NCBI GenBank assembly: GCA_025935195.1
Contig: JAICVS010000025.1
Coordinates: 1-38,850 of the forward strand
DNA: 38,850 nt
Direction of reading: 5' to 3'
Origin: Ktedonobacterales bacterium
GTDB lineage: Bacteria > Chloroflexota > Ktedonobacteria > Ktedonobacterales > JADMIN01
The stretch's first letter is position 1. The number at the start of each line of letters is the position of its first letter. Below the pieces are notes generated by a model, which made no database searches, had not been told where the DNA came from, and saw only the letters and a program-made list of their open reading frames with translations. This document shows, in pieces, positions 1 to 8,402 of the stretch. The translations under genes and the position numbers were made by a program.

Positions 1-727
1 GGATGAAGTTGAAGTCCGAGATGACCGTCTCGTGTGACTTGCCCCAGGCGTAGCTCTTGGTGGACTCCTCATGGTCATTGAAGGAGACGCACGGGCTGAT
101 GATGTCCAGCACGGCGGTGCCGCGATGGCTCAGCGCCGCCTTCAGCAGCGCCTCCACCTGGCGCGGATCGCCGGCGAAGGAGCGGGCGACGAAGCCGCAG
201 TCGGCCACCAGCGCCTCCAGGCAGACATCAATCGGCGGCAGCTCGTTGAGGCCGGCGTACTTGAGCTGCTGGCCCTCGTCGGCGGTGGCGGAGAACTGGC
301 CCTTGGTGAGACCATACACGCCGTTGTCCTCGACGATGTAGACCAGCGGCACATTGCGGCGCACCATGTGCTTGAACTGGCCCATGCCGATGCTGCCGGT
401 GTCACCGTCGCCGCTGATGCCGATAGCTTGCAGCGTGTGGTTGGCGAGCGTAGCGCCGGTGGCGACGGATGGCATGCGGCCATGCAGGCCGTTGAAGCCG
501 TGGGACTGGTTGAGGAAGTAGGCGGGCGTCTTGCTGGAGCAGCCGATGCCGCTGACCTTGATGATGCGCCGCGGGTCGAGCGCGAGGTCGTAGGCGACCG
601 AGATGATGCGCGCCGAGATCGAGTCGTGGCCGCAGCCCTTGCACAGCGTGGACGCCCGGCCCTTGTAGTCGTTGCGTGTCAGCCCGATGCGGTTGGTGCT
701 CTGGGCGGGGGGTTCCTGGATAGCCAT
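1..727 (-). CDS. korB: 2-oxoacid:ferredoxin oxidoreductase, beta subunit (3' end outside window)
   Basis: The thiamine-diphosphate subunit of a 2-oxoacid (2-oxoglutarate or related) ferredoxin oxidoreductase, which decarboxylates a 2-oxoacid, forms the acyl-CoA and reduces ferredoxin in the cytoplasm. I translated 242 codons by hand; the frame stays open to base 1, so the C-terminus is missing. Visible motifs are CKGCGHDS (Cys29, Cys32), GIGCSSK near residue 60, and the ThDP/Mg motif GDGDTGSIG starting at Gly106, followed by EDNGVYGLTKGQ. The ATG at 727 lies 5 bases after the alpha-subunit stop, and a GGAG site sits inside the end of that gene, so the two are translated in tandem. The exact 2-oxoacid cannot be told from sequence alone. 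Confidence 0.93.
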   Translation of the reverse strand, partial: MAIQEPPAQSTNRIGLTRNDYKGRASTLCKGCGHDSISARIISVAYDLALDPRRIIKVSGIGCSSKTPAYFLNQSHGFNGLHGRMPSVATGATLANHTLQAIGISGDGDTGSIGMGQFKHMVRRNVPLVYIVEDNGVYGLTKGQFSATADEGQQLKYAGLNELPPIDVCLEALVADCGFVARSFAGDPRQVEALLKAALSHRGTAVLDIISPCVSFNDHEESTKSYAWGKSHETVISDFNFI

Positions 728-732
728 GTATG

Positions 733-2568
733 CTACATCTCCTGTTCGAGGATGGAACGCGCGATCCACTTGCCGGTGAGCGGCAGGCCGTCGCACTTGC
801 AGATCGAGACGAGCCGGGCGGCGTGCTCGGGAACCTCGCTCTGCAGGATGCGGCGCATCTGGCCGTCGAAGTTGTTCTCGACGACATAGATGTGCGGGTA
901 GCGAGCGACGAACTCGTGCAGCTCCTCGGTGGTCGGCAACGCGCGCAGGCGCAGGGAGCTGGTCTTGACGCCCTTGTTCGCGAGCATCGCGCGCGCCTCT
1001 ACGATGCCCGGATCGGTCGAGCCGTAGGCGATCAGGCCGATCTTGGCGCCCTTGACCTCATCAAGAATGGGGCGCGGCACGATGGTGCGCGCGTACTCGT
1101 GCTTGCGGGCGAGGCGGGCCAGGTTGGCCTCCCATTCGTCGGCGCGCTCGGTGTACTGCGCCTCTTTGTTGTGGCCGGAGCCGCGCGTGAAATAGGCGGC
1201 GAGGGGATGATCGGTGCCAGGGATGGTGCGGTACGGCACGCCGTCGCCGTCCACGTCCTCATAGCGGTTGAAGCCGCCCAGGCGGGTGAGGTCGGCGGCG
1301 GAGAGCACCTTGCCGCGGTCCATCGGCGTGTCGGGGTACGCGAACGGATCGCTCATCCACAGGTTCATGCCGATGTCGAGGTCGCTGAGCACGAAGATGG
1401 GCGTCTGCAGCCGCTCGGCCAGGTCGAAGGCCTTCCAGCCGGCCTCGAAGCACTCCTCTAGGTTCGAGGGCAGCAGCACGACGTGGCGGGTGTCGCCGTG
1501 GCCGAGGTAGTAGGTCATCAACACGTCGCCCTGCGAGACGCGCGTGGGCAGGCCGGTGCTGGGGCCCATGCGCTGGATGTCCCAGATCACAGCGGGAATC
1601 TCAGCGAAGTAGGCGAAGCCGACGTATTCGGTCATAAGCGAGATGCCGGGGCCGGAGGTCGAGGTCATGGCGCGCGCACCCGCCCAGCCGGCGCCGGTGA
1701 CCATGCCAATAGCCGCGATCTCGTCCTCGGCCTGCACGATCGCGTAGGTCGGGCGCTTGGTCTCCGGGTCCACGCGCAGCGCCTTGGCGTAGTCGCTGAG
1801 CGCATCCACCAGGCTGGTGGAGGGGGTGATAGGATACCAGCTCGCGACGGTGAAGCCGCCGAAGACGGCACCCAGCGCGCCCGCGGAGTTGCCGTTGAGC
1901 ATGATCTTGCCGGCCGTCTGGTTCATCGGCTCGACACGAAAAGGGTCGCGCTTGGTGATGTTCGCTTTGACGTACTCAATCGCGGCCTGGACGACGCCGA
2001 AGTTGAGATCAATCGGTTTCTGCTTGCCGTGGAAGTGGTCGGAGAGGGCGTTGCGAATCTCCCCGGCGTCAATGCCCAATAGCTCGACCAGCGCGCCGAC
2101 GTAGGCCATGTTGGCGACGTACGGGCGCAGGTCGGCACTGGCGCCCGAATCCTTCGCCATCTGCTGCACCGGCAGGGTGTAATACGTGATGTCGCTACGC
2201 GACTCGGGCAGCTTCCACTCCGAGGGGAGAATGACCACGCCGCCAGGGGCGACGCCGGCGATATCCTCGGCGGCGGTGTTGCGGTTGAGGGCGACGACGA
2301 TCTCGGCGGTCTCGCGGCGGGCGATGAAGCCGTCTTTGCTCACACGGATCGAGAACCAGGTGGGCAGGCCCTGGATGTTGGAAGGGAAGATGTTCTTGCC
2401 GCTCACCGGGATGCCCATCTTGAAGAGGGCACGCAGGAGCGTGTTGTTGGCGGTCTGGCTGCCGGAGCCGTTGACAGTGGCGGCGACGATGGTGAAGTTG
2501 TTGACGCCGGCGGGGCTGTCTTCGATGTCAGTTGGCAGCACGCTGCGTTGGACGCTGGTGGCGCTCAT
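733..2568 (-). CDS. korA: 2-oxoacid:acceptor oxidoreductase, fused gamma-alpha subunit
   Basis: Partner of the beta subunit just downstream. It is 611 aa, the normal size of the fused type. Residues about 10-190 are the gamma domain (FTIVAATVNGSGSQTANNTL), and from about residue 210 the alpha (pyrimidine-binding) domain begins with GNSAGALGAVFGGFTVASWYPITPSTS. The frame also opens at 2679, but I place the start at ATG 2568. An AAAGG lies 12 bases before it, protein similarity begins here, and a consensus -10 TATAAT at 2690-2685 (minus strand) puts the likely transcript start next to 2679, leaving no room to translate from there. korA and korB form a two-gene operon. No separate delta-type ferredoxin subunit is seen in the window. 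Confidence 0.94.
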   Translation of the reverse strand: MSATSVQRSVLPTDIEDSPAGVNNFTIVAATVNGSGSQTANNTLLRALFKMGIPVSGKNIFPSNIQGLPTWFSIRVSKDGFIARRETAEIVVALNRNTAAEDIAGVAPGGVVILPSEWKLPESRSDITYYTLPVQQMAKDSGASADLRPYVANMAYVGALVELLGIDAGEIRNALSDHFHGKQKPIDLNFGVVQAAIEYVKANITKRDPFRVEPMNQTAGKIMLNGNSAGALGAVFGGFTVASWYPITPSTSLVDALSDYAKALRVDPETKRPTYAIVQAEDEIAAIGMVTGAGWAGARAMTSTSGPGISLMTEYVGFAYFAEIPAVIWDIQRMGPSTGLPTRVSQGDVLMTYYLGHGDTRHVVLLPSNLEECFEAGWKAFDLAERLQTPIFVLSDLDIGMNLWMSDPFAYPDTPMDRGKVLSAADLTRLGGFNRYEDVDGDGVPYRTIPGTDHPLAAYFTRGSGHNKEAQYTERADEWEANLARLARKHEYARTIVPRPILDEVKGAKIGLIAYGSTDPGIVEARAMLANKGVKTSSLRLRALPTTEELHEFVARYPHIYVVENNFDGQMRRILQSEVPEHAARLVSICKCDGLPLTGKWIARSILEQEM

Positions 2569-2684
2569 TCGACCATTGAACCTTTCCGCTCGCGAGTTGA
2601 GCGAGGCGCGCGATGCGGCGGGGCACCGGCGCGGGATGAAAGTGGGATAAAGCGAGACGCTTTTCCGAGAGTGACGCACCTTCT

Positions 2685-2690
2685 ATTATA
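2685..2690 (-). promoter_or_regulatory. -10 element of the korAB promoter
   Basis: A perfect TATAAT reads on the minus strand about 117 bases before the korA start codon. No good -35 hexamer lies at 16-18 bases, so it may need an activator. The implied leader is about 110 nt long. Confidence 0.5.
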
Positions 2691-2739
2691 ACGCGGCAGC
2701 GACGCAACCGTGGGAATGACGGCGGACGGGAACGAGAAC

Positions 2740-2769
2740 GACCACAGAGGACACGGAGGAACACGGAGG
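2740..2769 (+). repeat. Dispersed element E, copy 1 (GGACACGGAGG type)
   Basis: The stretch contains CCACAGAGGACACGGAGG followed by AACACGGAGG. A reverse-oriented, shorter relative (revcomp GAACCACGGAGGACGCAGAG) lies at 7746-7766. Both are intergenic. Similar purine-rich strings recur between genes in many environmental bacterial genomes; origin and function are unknown. Confidence 0.4.
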
Positions 2770-2774
2770 TCGGA

Positions 2775-2844
2775 GCCTCGACAACTCCTCCCACGGCTCG
2801 GCGCGGCCCGTCTCCCACAGCGCGGCGAATGTCTCCGCGCCTAC
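2775..2844 (-). pseudogene. Remnant P1: C-terminal tail of a LuxR/AAA-type regulator
   Basis: On the minus strand 2844-2775 encodes an in-frame string around ETFAALWETGRAEPWEEL. This matches the pattern (hydrophobic-FAALW-x-x-GRA-x-x-x-EE) at the extreme C-terminus of many large AAA-ATPase/TPR regulators and cyclases. Nothing upstream continues such a protein: the same frame runs antisense through the tetR promoter and gene. Bases 2788-2831 match 7162-7205 at 36 of 44 positions. I infer a decayed gene end; the family assignment rests on recall of that motif. Confidence 0.45.
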
Positions 2845-2847
2845 CCC

Positions 2848-2906
2848 CTTGACTAAACGCTCAATCAAGTGTATCTTCTCACTTGAACGGTCAATCAAGA
2901 AGGGGG
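2848..2906 (+). promoter_or_regulatory. Promoter, two operator-like repeats and RBS of the TetR gene
   Basis: TTGACT (2849-2854) and TATCTT (2872-2877) are separated by exactly 17 bases. Overlaid are two copies of the half-element AACGNTCAATCAAG, ending at 2869 and 2899. The first forms an imperfect dyad TTGA(N12)TCAA covering the -35 and spacer; the second covers the expected transcript start. This is the classic layout for autorepression by a TetR protein. AGGGGG at 2901-2906 is the ribosome binding site, 5 bases before GTG 2912. Confidence 0.7.
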
Positions 2907-2911
2907 ATGGC

Positions 2912-3571
2912 GTGGACGAGCGGCATGAGCGGAGCGAGCAACACGATCGCCAAGAGGGCCAAGAGGGCCAAGATCGGCAGCGCCAGATCCTCGACGCGGC
3001 CTTTGAGGAGTTCGCGAGCCAGGGGTTTCGGGGCGCGACGATCAAGCGCATCGCCCAGCGCGCGAAGCTCGCGTCGCAGGCGTTGATCTACTGGTACTTC
3101 CCGACGAAGGAAGCGCTCTTCCAGGCCGTGTTGGGCCGGCACCTACCGATCGCGCAAATCGTCAGCGACCCCGCCGTGCTGCTTGACAGGTCACCTGAGG
3201 AGGTGCTGCCGCTGCTCGCGCGCGCCTATCTGGAGATGGCCGACCGCCCCGCCGCGCTGCGGCTCGTACGCCTCTTCGCGCCCGAGGCCCTGCGGCGCCC
3301 GGAGGTCGCCGATCTGCTGGGAGGTCGGGTCATCGGCCGGGTGTTGGGCGTCATCGAGGCCTATCTCACGCGCCAAATCGAGCTGGGCCGACTCCGACCA
3401 CACGATGTACGGGCCGGCGCGCGCGCCTTTGTCGGCATGACGCTGCCGCAGCTCGGCGGCAAACTCTTCCTCCCGGCGCTGCAAGCCGAGGGCCTCACCG
3501 ACGACGCATACGTCGAGGCAATTGTCACAATCTTTCTGCGCGGGCTCCAGCCTGACCGAGCTGAGGCGTGA
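2912..3571 (+). CDS. TetR/AcrR-family transcriptional regulator
   Basis: A 219-aa repressor, normal size for the family. The N-terminal helix-turn-helix spans about residues 25-70: QILDAAFEEFASQGFRGATI, then the recognition region ending ALIYWYFPTKEALF, the typical TetR signature. The C-terminal two thirds is an all-helical ligand/dimer domain with no recognisable ligand specificity. I chose GTG 2912 because AGGGGG sits 5 bases upstream; the longer frame from 2849 would start inside the -35 box. The operator repeats overlapping its own promoter imply autoregulation. It precedes the PEP-utilising enzyme by 58 bases on the same strand and so probably controls that gene too. Confidence 0.92.
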   Translation: MDERHERSEQHDRQEGQEGQDRQRQILDAAFEEFASQGFRGATIKRIAQRAKLASQALIYWYFPTKEALFQAVLGRHLPIAQIVSDPAVLLDRSPEEVLPLLARAYLEMADRPAALRLVRLFAPEALRRPEVADLLGGRVIGRVLGVIEAYLTRQIELGRLRPHDVRAGARAFVGMTLPQLGGKLFLPALQAEGLTDDAYVEAIVTIFLRGLQPDRAEA

Positions 3572-3629
3572 AGCCCACTGGAGGAGCAAGCGCAAGCCGC
3601 GGGTCGCGCGGAGCGCAAAGGGGGCGGCA

Positions 3630-6233
3630 ATGAGCACCACGTCATGGATTCGCTGGCTGGACAAGGCGGATGATGCTGATGAACTCAGTGAGGCGGACGA
3701 CCTCCCGCTTGCCGCGCTCGGTGGCAAAGGGGCAAATCTACGGCGCCTGCTGCGGTTGGGGTTTCCTGTGCCGCCCGGTTTCGTCATCACTACCGCCGCG
3801 TATCGCGCCTCCATCGCCGCTCACAGCTTGCGGGCGCTCGGGACGACCGACCCGGAATCGTTGCGTGAGCGTCTTATCCAGATGCCGATGCCAGACGAGC
3901 TGGGGGCGGCGATCCTCGTGGCCTATCAGCGGCTGGGGGCTGGTTCCGTCGCGGTGCGCTCCTCGGGGACGGCCGAGGATCTCGCCACCGCGTCGTTCGC
4001 CGGCCAGCACGACACCTTCCTAGAGGTCTCAGGTGAGGAGGCGCTGCTCAACGCGGTGCGGGCGTGCTGGGCCTCACTCTGGACACCGCGCGCGGTCGCG
4101 TATCGTCGCCAGCGCGGTTGGGGCGACCATCTGGGTGACGCCAATGATCGCACAGACGGCCGCACAGACGGCAGCATGCCACTCGCGCTGGCCGTGGTGG
4201 TGCAGGTGATGGTGCCCGCAGAGGCGGCGGGCGTCGCCTTCACCGCCAATCCCGTGACTGCTGACCGCAACGAAACGACCATCAGCGCCGTGCGCGGTCT
4301 CGGCGAGCGGCTGGTATCCGGAGAGGGTGTCGCCGACGAATGGGTCGTGCGTAGATCGGGGGCAGGGACCGAAGCGATCTGCCTGCATGGGGCGGAGGAC
4401 GCATTGACGGCGGAGCAAGCGCTAGCTGTGGCTGACCTCGCGCGGCGGATTGAGGGGCATTTCGGCCCGCCGCAGGACGTAGAGTGGGCTCTCGCGGATG
4501 GCACGCTCTTCGTCCTGCAGACACGCCCGATGACCGCGTTACCCACGCCCGCCGCTCCTGACGCGCTCGTCGAGTCCGTCGCGCCCACGGAAAATGTCAC
4601 GCCAAATACGTGGGCATCCCCTGCCAAAGGCGGCTGGATGCGCAACTTCCGGCTGGGCGAGTGGCTTCCTGAGCCGGTGACACCGTTGTGCGAAAGCTGG
4701 CTGCTGGCCCGTATCGAGGAGGGCGAAGTGTCCGCCGAGGAGCGCGATTTCGGCCTGCGCCCACGACCGCCCTACCACGTGCTCGCCAACGGCTGGTATT
4801 TCTCCTCGCCCATCGGAGGCGGATTGCCGCTACGCGGTGTGGTGATCGCTCTCACGCGCCACCCACGTGCCCTCCTCGCCCTCGCGCTCAGCACGAGCCG
4901 GCCAGACCTCGCCGAGCGTTCGTTGATCGCCCCTGTCGCGCGCCGCTGGCGTGAGGAGTTGCTGCCGCGCTATCAGCGCCTTGTGGCGTCCTGGGAAACT
5001 CGGGTCGAGACCGCCTCCCCCGCCGACCTGATCGGTGCGATTGACGCGGTTGCCGGCGTCGCTGGCGCATATCTGTGGGACTTCAGTGTGGTGGGCGGCC
5101 ACGCCTGGAAGGCAGAGCACGCGCTGGCGCGTTTCTGTCGCAAACACCTCCCAGAGCAAGCGGCACGCGGCCACCAGGAGCTCCTGCTCGGGTTGCCCGT
5201 CAGACCCGTCGAGCCGCCCACGCCGTACCCGGTGACTCCGCCTCATGCCGTCCAGAGTCTCGACTGGATTCGTCCGACGCTCGGCGAAGATGAGGGCCGG
5301 GATGGAGGTAGAGAACCAAGCGGCACAACGGAAATGGACGATCTCGCCGGGCGTCGCGCCCGCATGGAGGCGAATCGTCGTGCGGCCGAGGCGGCGTGCC
5401 GCGCGGCACTCGCCAGCCATCCCGCGCTGCGACGCCGTTTCGACGCGCTCCTCGCACTTGCGCAACAGTACGCCGTCCTGCGCGAAGAGCAGGCCAGTTG
5501 GTTCACCCTGGGCTGGCCGTTCCTTCGGCGTGCCATCCTGCGTCTGGGTGGCGAGCTGCGGCTGCATGGCGCAATCGCGCAGACGGAGGACGTCTTCTTC
5601 CTTACGCGAGCGGAGGTGGAGGCATGCCTTGAAGTGGGTCGTCTGGTAGCAAACATGGGCCGGGCGGGCCAAGAGGGGCCGCGCGAGGAGCAGGAGAGGC
5701 GCGAAGGGAAAGCGGATAATGATCTCCGGGTGGCAGTGACTGCGAGACGCCAGGCTTGGGATCGCCAGCGCCGACTTAGCCCGCCGCTGGTGCTCGGCAA
5801 TCCCCTGGGCGCGCGTTTGATCGCGCGGGCGACCGACGCCATGCGAGCTCCGGCTCCGGGGATGGCAACATCAACACACGCTGTGCCCGGGACTGATGGA
5901 CTCACTGTGCTCCAGGTCCTCAGGGGTATGCCCGCGAGTCCTGGCCGTGCGACGGGTCCAGTCCGCGTGATCCGAGGACCGGAAGATTTCGCGCGCTTCA
6001 AGCCAGGCGAGGTCTTGGTGGCACAGGTCACAGCGCCCGCATGGACACCGCTCTTCGGCCGCGCCGCCGCGGTGGTTACCGATGGCGGATCACTGGCCGC
6101 CCACGCCTCACTGGTCGCCCGCGAGTACGGCATTCCGGCGGTGGTAGCGGCAGGCGATGCAACCGTGCGTCTACGTGACGGCCAGCGAGTCACGGTAGAT
6201 GGCAACGCCGGCATCGTGCAGTTGCTCGCGTGA
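3630..6233 (+). CDS. Rifampin-phosphotransferase-like PEP-utilising enzyme
   Basis: An 867-aa member of the PEP synthase/pyruvate phosphate dikinase superfamily. The N-terminal ATP-grasp domain begins GGKGANLRRLLRLGFPVPPGF and carries RSSGTAEDLATASFAGQHDT, GVAFTANP and DVEWALADGTLFVLQTRP (to about residue 315). A long variable middle domain holds DVFFLTRAEVEA. The C-terminal swivelling phospho-histidine domain carries TDGGSLAAHASLVAREYGIP, with the candidate phospho-histidine at residue 825. Length and histidine position agree with characterised rifampin phosphotransferases as I recall them (867 aa, His825). PEP synthase proper is shorter and has a PEP/pyruvate-binding barrel that I do not see. 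ATG 3630 follows AAAGGGGG; the frame opens earlier, inside tetR. Substrate unproven: rifamycin or another compound sensed by the TetR protein. Confidence 0.82.
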   Translation: MSTTSWIRWLDKADDADELSEADDLPLAALGGKGANLRRLLRLGFPVPPGFVITTAAYRASIAAHSLRALGTTDPESLRERLIQMPMPDELGAAILVAYQRLGAGSVAVRSSGTAEDLATASFAGQHDTFLEVSGEEALLNAVRACWASLWTPRAVAYRRQRGWGDHLGDANDRTDGRTDGSMPLALAVVVQVMVPAEAAGVAFTANPVTADRNETTISAVRGLGERLVSGEGVADEWVVRRSGAGTEAICLHGAEDALTAEQALAVADLARRIEGHFGPPQDVEWALADGTLFVLQTRPMTALPTPAAPDALVESVAPTENVTPNTWASPAKGGWMRNFRLGEWLPEPVTPLCESWLLARIEEGEVSAEERDFGLRPRPPYHVLANGWYFSSPIGGGLPLRGVVIALTRHPRALLALALSTSRPDLAERSLIAPVARRWREELLPRYQRLVASWETRVETASPADLIGAIDAVAGVAGAYLWDFSVVGGHAWKAEHALARFCRKHLPEQAARGHQELLLGLPVRPVEPPTPYPVTPPHAVQSLDWIRPTLGEDEGRDGGREPSGTTEMDDLAGRRARMEANRRAAEAACRAALASHPALRRRFDALLALAQQYAVLREEQASWFTLGWPFLRRAILRLGGELRLHGAIAQTEDVFFLTRAEVEACLEVGRLVANMGRAGQEGPREEQERREGKADNDLRVAVTARRQAWDRQRRLSPPLVLGNPLGARLIARATDAMRAPAPGMATSTHAVPGTDGLTVLQVLRGMPASPGRATGPVRVIRGPEDFARFKPGEVLVAQVTAPAWTPLFGRAAAVVTDGGSLAAHASLVAREYGIPAVVAAGDATVRLRDGQRVTVDGNAGIVQLLA

Positions 6234-6343
6234 TCCGCTCATTCACGAAGATTCTCCCGATCAACATCTACATCAGATGCGCGTATGGGGGATCGCACTC
6301 AGGTCGCGCTCCCTCGCTCCGCAATATGCGAGAGGAGCCAGCC

Positions 6344-6928
6344 ATGAGACCATATGTGTTCGCGCTGTTCGTCCATGTGAGCGGCGTTATCGGCATGTTC
6401 GTCGGCCTCGGCGTCTGGCTCTTCGGCGTCGCGATTCTGCGGCGGACGGAGCGCGTCGAACAGGTGCGCCTCGTCGTCGGGCCGATTCTCGCGGCCGGCA
6501 ACCCCGTTGTGGGGAGCATCCTCGTGCTGGCAGCGGGGGGTATCTACATGGCTGTCACGACATGGGCCGACGCCCGCCCTGCCTGGATTCTCGTCGCCAC
6601 GGCGAGCTTTCTGCTGCTGGCTCCAGTAGGGGCCTTCGTCCTTGATCCGCATCTGCGCGCGGTAGAGCGGTTAGCGCGCGCCACGCCGGACGGTCTCCTC
6701 ACTGGGGCGCTCGTCGCCGGGACGCGCGATCCGGTCCTCAATGCGGGGCTGCGGACGTTCGTCGCTGTGCTGTCGGGCATCGTGTTCCTGATGACCACCA
6801 AGCCGCAACTTGTGGCCGCTGTCCTTACGATGGGCGTCGCCCTCATGCTGGGCCTAGCATCCAGCGCGCCTCAGTGGTGGCGCGGGCGGAGATTACAGGC
6901 TGGCGGCGTATCCTCGACTACCGAATGA
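6344..6928 (+). CDS. Small integral membrane protein (DUF2269-like)
   Basis: A 194-aa hydrophobic protein with about four to five membrane helices: FALFVHVSGVIGMFVGLGVW near the N-terminus, then GNPVVGSILVLAAGGIYMAV, WILVATASFLLLAPVGAFVL, and a long C-terminal hydrophobic stretch. The pattern (early His-x-x-Gly in helix 1, Asp-Pro-His after helix 3) recalls predicted membrane proteins of the DUF2269 type; no function is known. ATG 6344 is preceded by AGAGGAG at 6331-6337, which decides the start against upstream in-frame codons. It lies 110 bases after the RPH-like gene on the same strand and may be co-transcribed with it. Confidence 0.75.
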   Translation: MRPYVFALFVHVSGVIGMFVGLGVWLFGVAILRRTERVEQVRLVVGPILAAGNPVVGSILVLAAGGIYMAVTTWADARPAWILVATASFLLLAPVGAFVLDPHLRAVERLARATPDGLLTGALVAGTRDPVLNAGLRTFVAVLSGIVFLMTTKPQLVAAVLTMGVALMLGLASSAPQWWRGRRLQAGGVSSTTE

Positions 6929-7132
6929 AAGATGCATCCAGAGCATTGACTAGGTGGATGATGCGCACAGCCTTCTGAAAGGTCCAGCGCCATTCCGTTA
7001 TATGGGTCCGGCCCTAGCACTGCCAACCGCCAAGCTCGGCCGCCTGGCGCAGATGCAACGCGGCTGGGACCAGCTTGGCTGTCACCAAGCAATACTCATT
7101 GCACACAGTCAATCACCATGATCCCGCGTCAT
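6929..7132. other. Intergenic region without a recognised gene
   Basis: About 200 bases between the membrane protein and remnant P2. I see no coding pattern, tRNA or strong hairpin. GC content appears lower than in the flanking genes. Confidence 0.6.
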
Positions 7133-7206
7133 TCAGCCTGGATCGCCGCCTCGACGGCATGCTCCCACGGCTCGACGCGGCCTACCTCCCACAGTGTGGC
7201 AAACGC
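7133..7206 (-). pseudogene. Remnant P2: C-terminal tail of a LuxR/AAA-type regulator
   Basis: On the minus strand the bases read AFATLWEVGRVEPWEHAVEA, then AIQAE and a TGA stop, matching the C-terminal tail pattern of large AAA/TPR regulators. The codon just before this stretch is TAG in the same frame, so only the tail is left. It is a direct repeat of remnant P1 (36 of 44 bases, 7162-7205 against 2788-2831). Together the two remnants bracket the TetR, RPH-like and membrane-protein genes. Confidence 0.5.
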
Positions 7207-7246
7207 CTATTTGGTCGTTGTCTCGATCCCGATGCTGACCCAATCC

Positions 7247-7609
7247 CTATCCCGGCGGCCAGCCGAACTGTCGCCCGCCCAGCACGTGCAAGTGCAGGTG
7301 AAAGACGCTCTGCCCCGCGTCCGGCCCCACATTCCACACCAGCCGGTAGCCACTCTCGGCCACACCCTGCTCCCGCGCGATCTGGTTCGCCGCCCGCACC
7401 ATCGCCGCCAGCAGCGCGCCGTCCTCCGCCTCCGGTGCGTTGATGCCGCGAACGTGCCGCCGCGGAATCACCAGCACATGCAGCGGCGCCTGTGGATTCA
7501 GATCGCGGAACCCCACCACCGTCTCATCGTGATAAATCTGCTCGCTCGGCAGCGTCCCCGCCGCGATACGGCAGAACGGGCAGCGCTGCGCGGTCTCCGC
7601 CTCGCTCAC
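7247..7609 (-). CDS. HIT family nucleotide hydrolase/transferase
   Basis: A 120-aa histidine-triad protein of the HinT/PKCI branch, which hydrolyses purine nucleoside phosphoramidates and related AMP conjugates. The zinc-type CPFC pair sits near the N-terminus (Cys10, Cys13), followed by GFRDLNPQAPLHVLVIPRRH. The catalytic triad HLHLH (His104, 106, 108) precedes the terminal VLGGRQFGWPPG. I prefer the GTG start at 7609, with GGGAGG six bases upstream, over the ATG at 7660, which has no good ribosome binding site and adds an atypical charged leader. Confidence 0.92.
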   Translation of the reverse strand: MSEAETAQRCPFCRIAAGTLPSEQIYHDETVVGFRDLNPQAPLHVLVIPRRHVRGINAPEAEDGALLAAMVRAANQIAREQGVAESGYRLVWNVGPDAGQSVFHLHLHVLGGRQFGWPPG

Positions 7610-7745
7610 TGGTGCCTCCCGCCGCTCCCGGCGCACCTGCCTACCCTCATTCCCGTACATGTATCTTCACTGCTCGCGCCTCATTCCCGCCCGCTGGCTC
7701 ACCGGCATCCTTTCCATCCTGTCCAGCTCTCTTCTGCCCAGTACG

Positions 7746-7766
7746 CTCTCTGCGTCCTCCGTGGTT
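7746..7766 (-). repeat. Dispersed element E, copy 2
   Basis: Reverse-oriented relative of the 2740-2769 element, lying in the gap between the HIT gene and the membrane protein upstream of it. Short and degenerate, so homology is only probable. Confidence 0.35.
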
Positions 7767-7772
7767 CATTCC

Positions 7773-8285
7773 TCAATACCGCACCATGCGCAGGAACTCG
7801 TGCGGCGTTGTGCCGAAGCGTTCGCGCAGGAACGCGCGCCCCGCCGTCGTGAAGTAGATGCGCGAGCGTGTCGCCAGGCTGCGCTGTGCCCCCGTCAGCA
7901 CGCGCGCCTCGCCCCACAGCGGGTGCCGCCGCTCATACGCGATCCCCAGCACGCGCGAGAGCGAGATCGCCGCCACCGGGATCGCCACCGCTGCCAGCTC
8001 CCCCACCAGCGTCCGGCCCAGTCCCTCGATTGGCGGTGGATCGAGCAGGAACAGCGTCCCATAGGCGATCCCGGCCAGCACGATTGCCGCGACGCCGAGC
8101 TGCGCCAGCAGGCGCCGCACCGGCGGCTCGCGCAGCGCCACCACCGAGACGCCGAACGGCCCCACACTCCAGAAGACCAGCGACGGCTCCCGCGCTATCG
8201 CCACCAGCCAGTAGCTCACGTGGTAGGCCACCACCCACAGCACGACGACCGCCAACAGATACAGCGGCTGGATCGAAATGTCCAT
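7773..8285 (-). CDS. Membrane protein of unknown function
   Basis: 170 aa. The first half carries about three hydrophobic segments (PLYLLAVVVLWVVAYHVSYW; LGVAAIVLAGIAYGTLFLL; LVGELAAVAIPVAAISLSRV). The C-terminal 60 residues are soluble and basic (RSLATRSRIYFTTAGRAFLR). I do not recognise a family. ATG 8285 follows GAGGAGG at a spacing of 5. A GC-rich hairpin, stems 8299-8304 and 8308-8313, lies directly before that ribosome binding site on the mRNA and could affect translation. It sits 117 bases downstream of the pseudouridine synthase gene. Confidence 0.75.
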   Translation of the reverse strand: MDISIQPLYLLAVVVLWVVAYHVSYWLVAIAREPSLVFWSVGPFGVSVVALREPPVRRLLAQLGVAAIVLAGIAYGTLFLLDPPPIEGLGRTLVGELAAVAIPVAAISLSRVLGIAYERRHPLWGEARVLTGAQRSLATRSRIYFTTAGRAFLRERFGTTPHEFLRMVRY

Positions 8286-8402
8286 GTCGGCCTCCTCAGG
8301 GGGCGCGGCCCCCAGCGGCGCGGAGCGATGCGTCTCTCTCCATTATGGAACCCAACCGCAAGGCCGCGCCAGATACCATGCGGCGTATTCGGCCCGACCG
8401 TC

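Noticed and set aside
2686-3051. Minus-strand open frame of 121 codons over the tetR promoter
   Set aside because: Its upstream part is antisense to tetR, and only a short tail resembles a known protein end. Kept only as remnant P1.
3572-3629. Rifamycin-associated element upstream of the RPH-like gene
   Set aside because: I looked for the inverted repeat associated with rifamycin-inducible genes between 2700 and 3629 and saw nothing convincing; the TetR operators are the only clear regulatory repeats.
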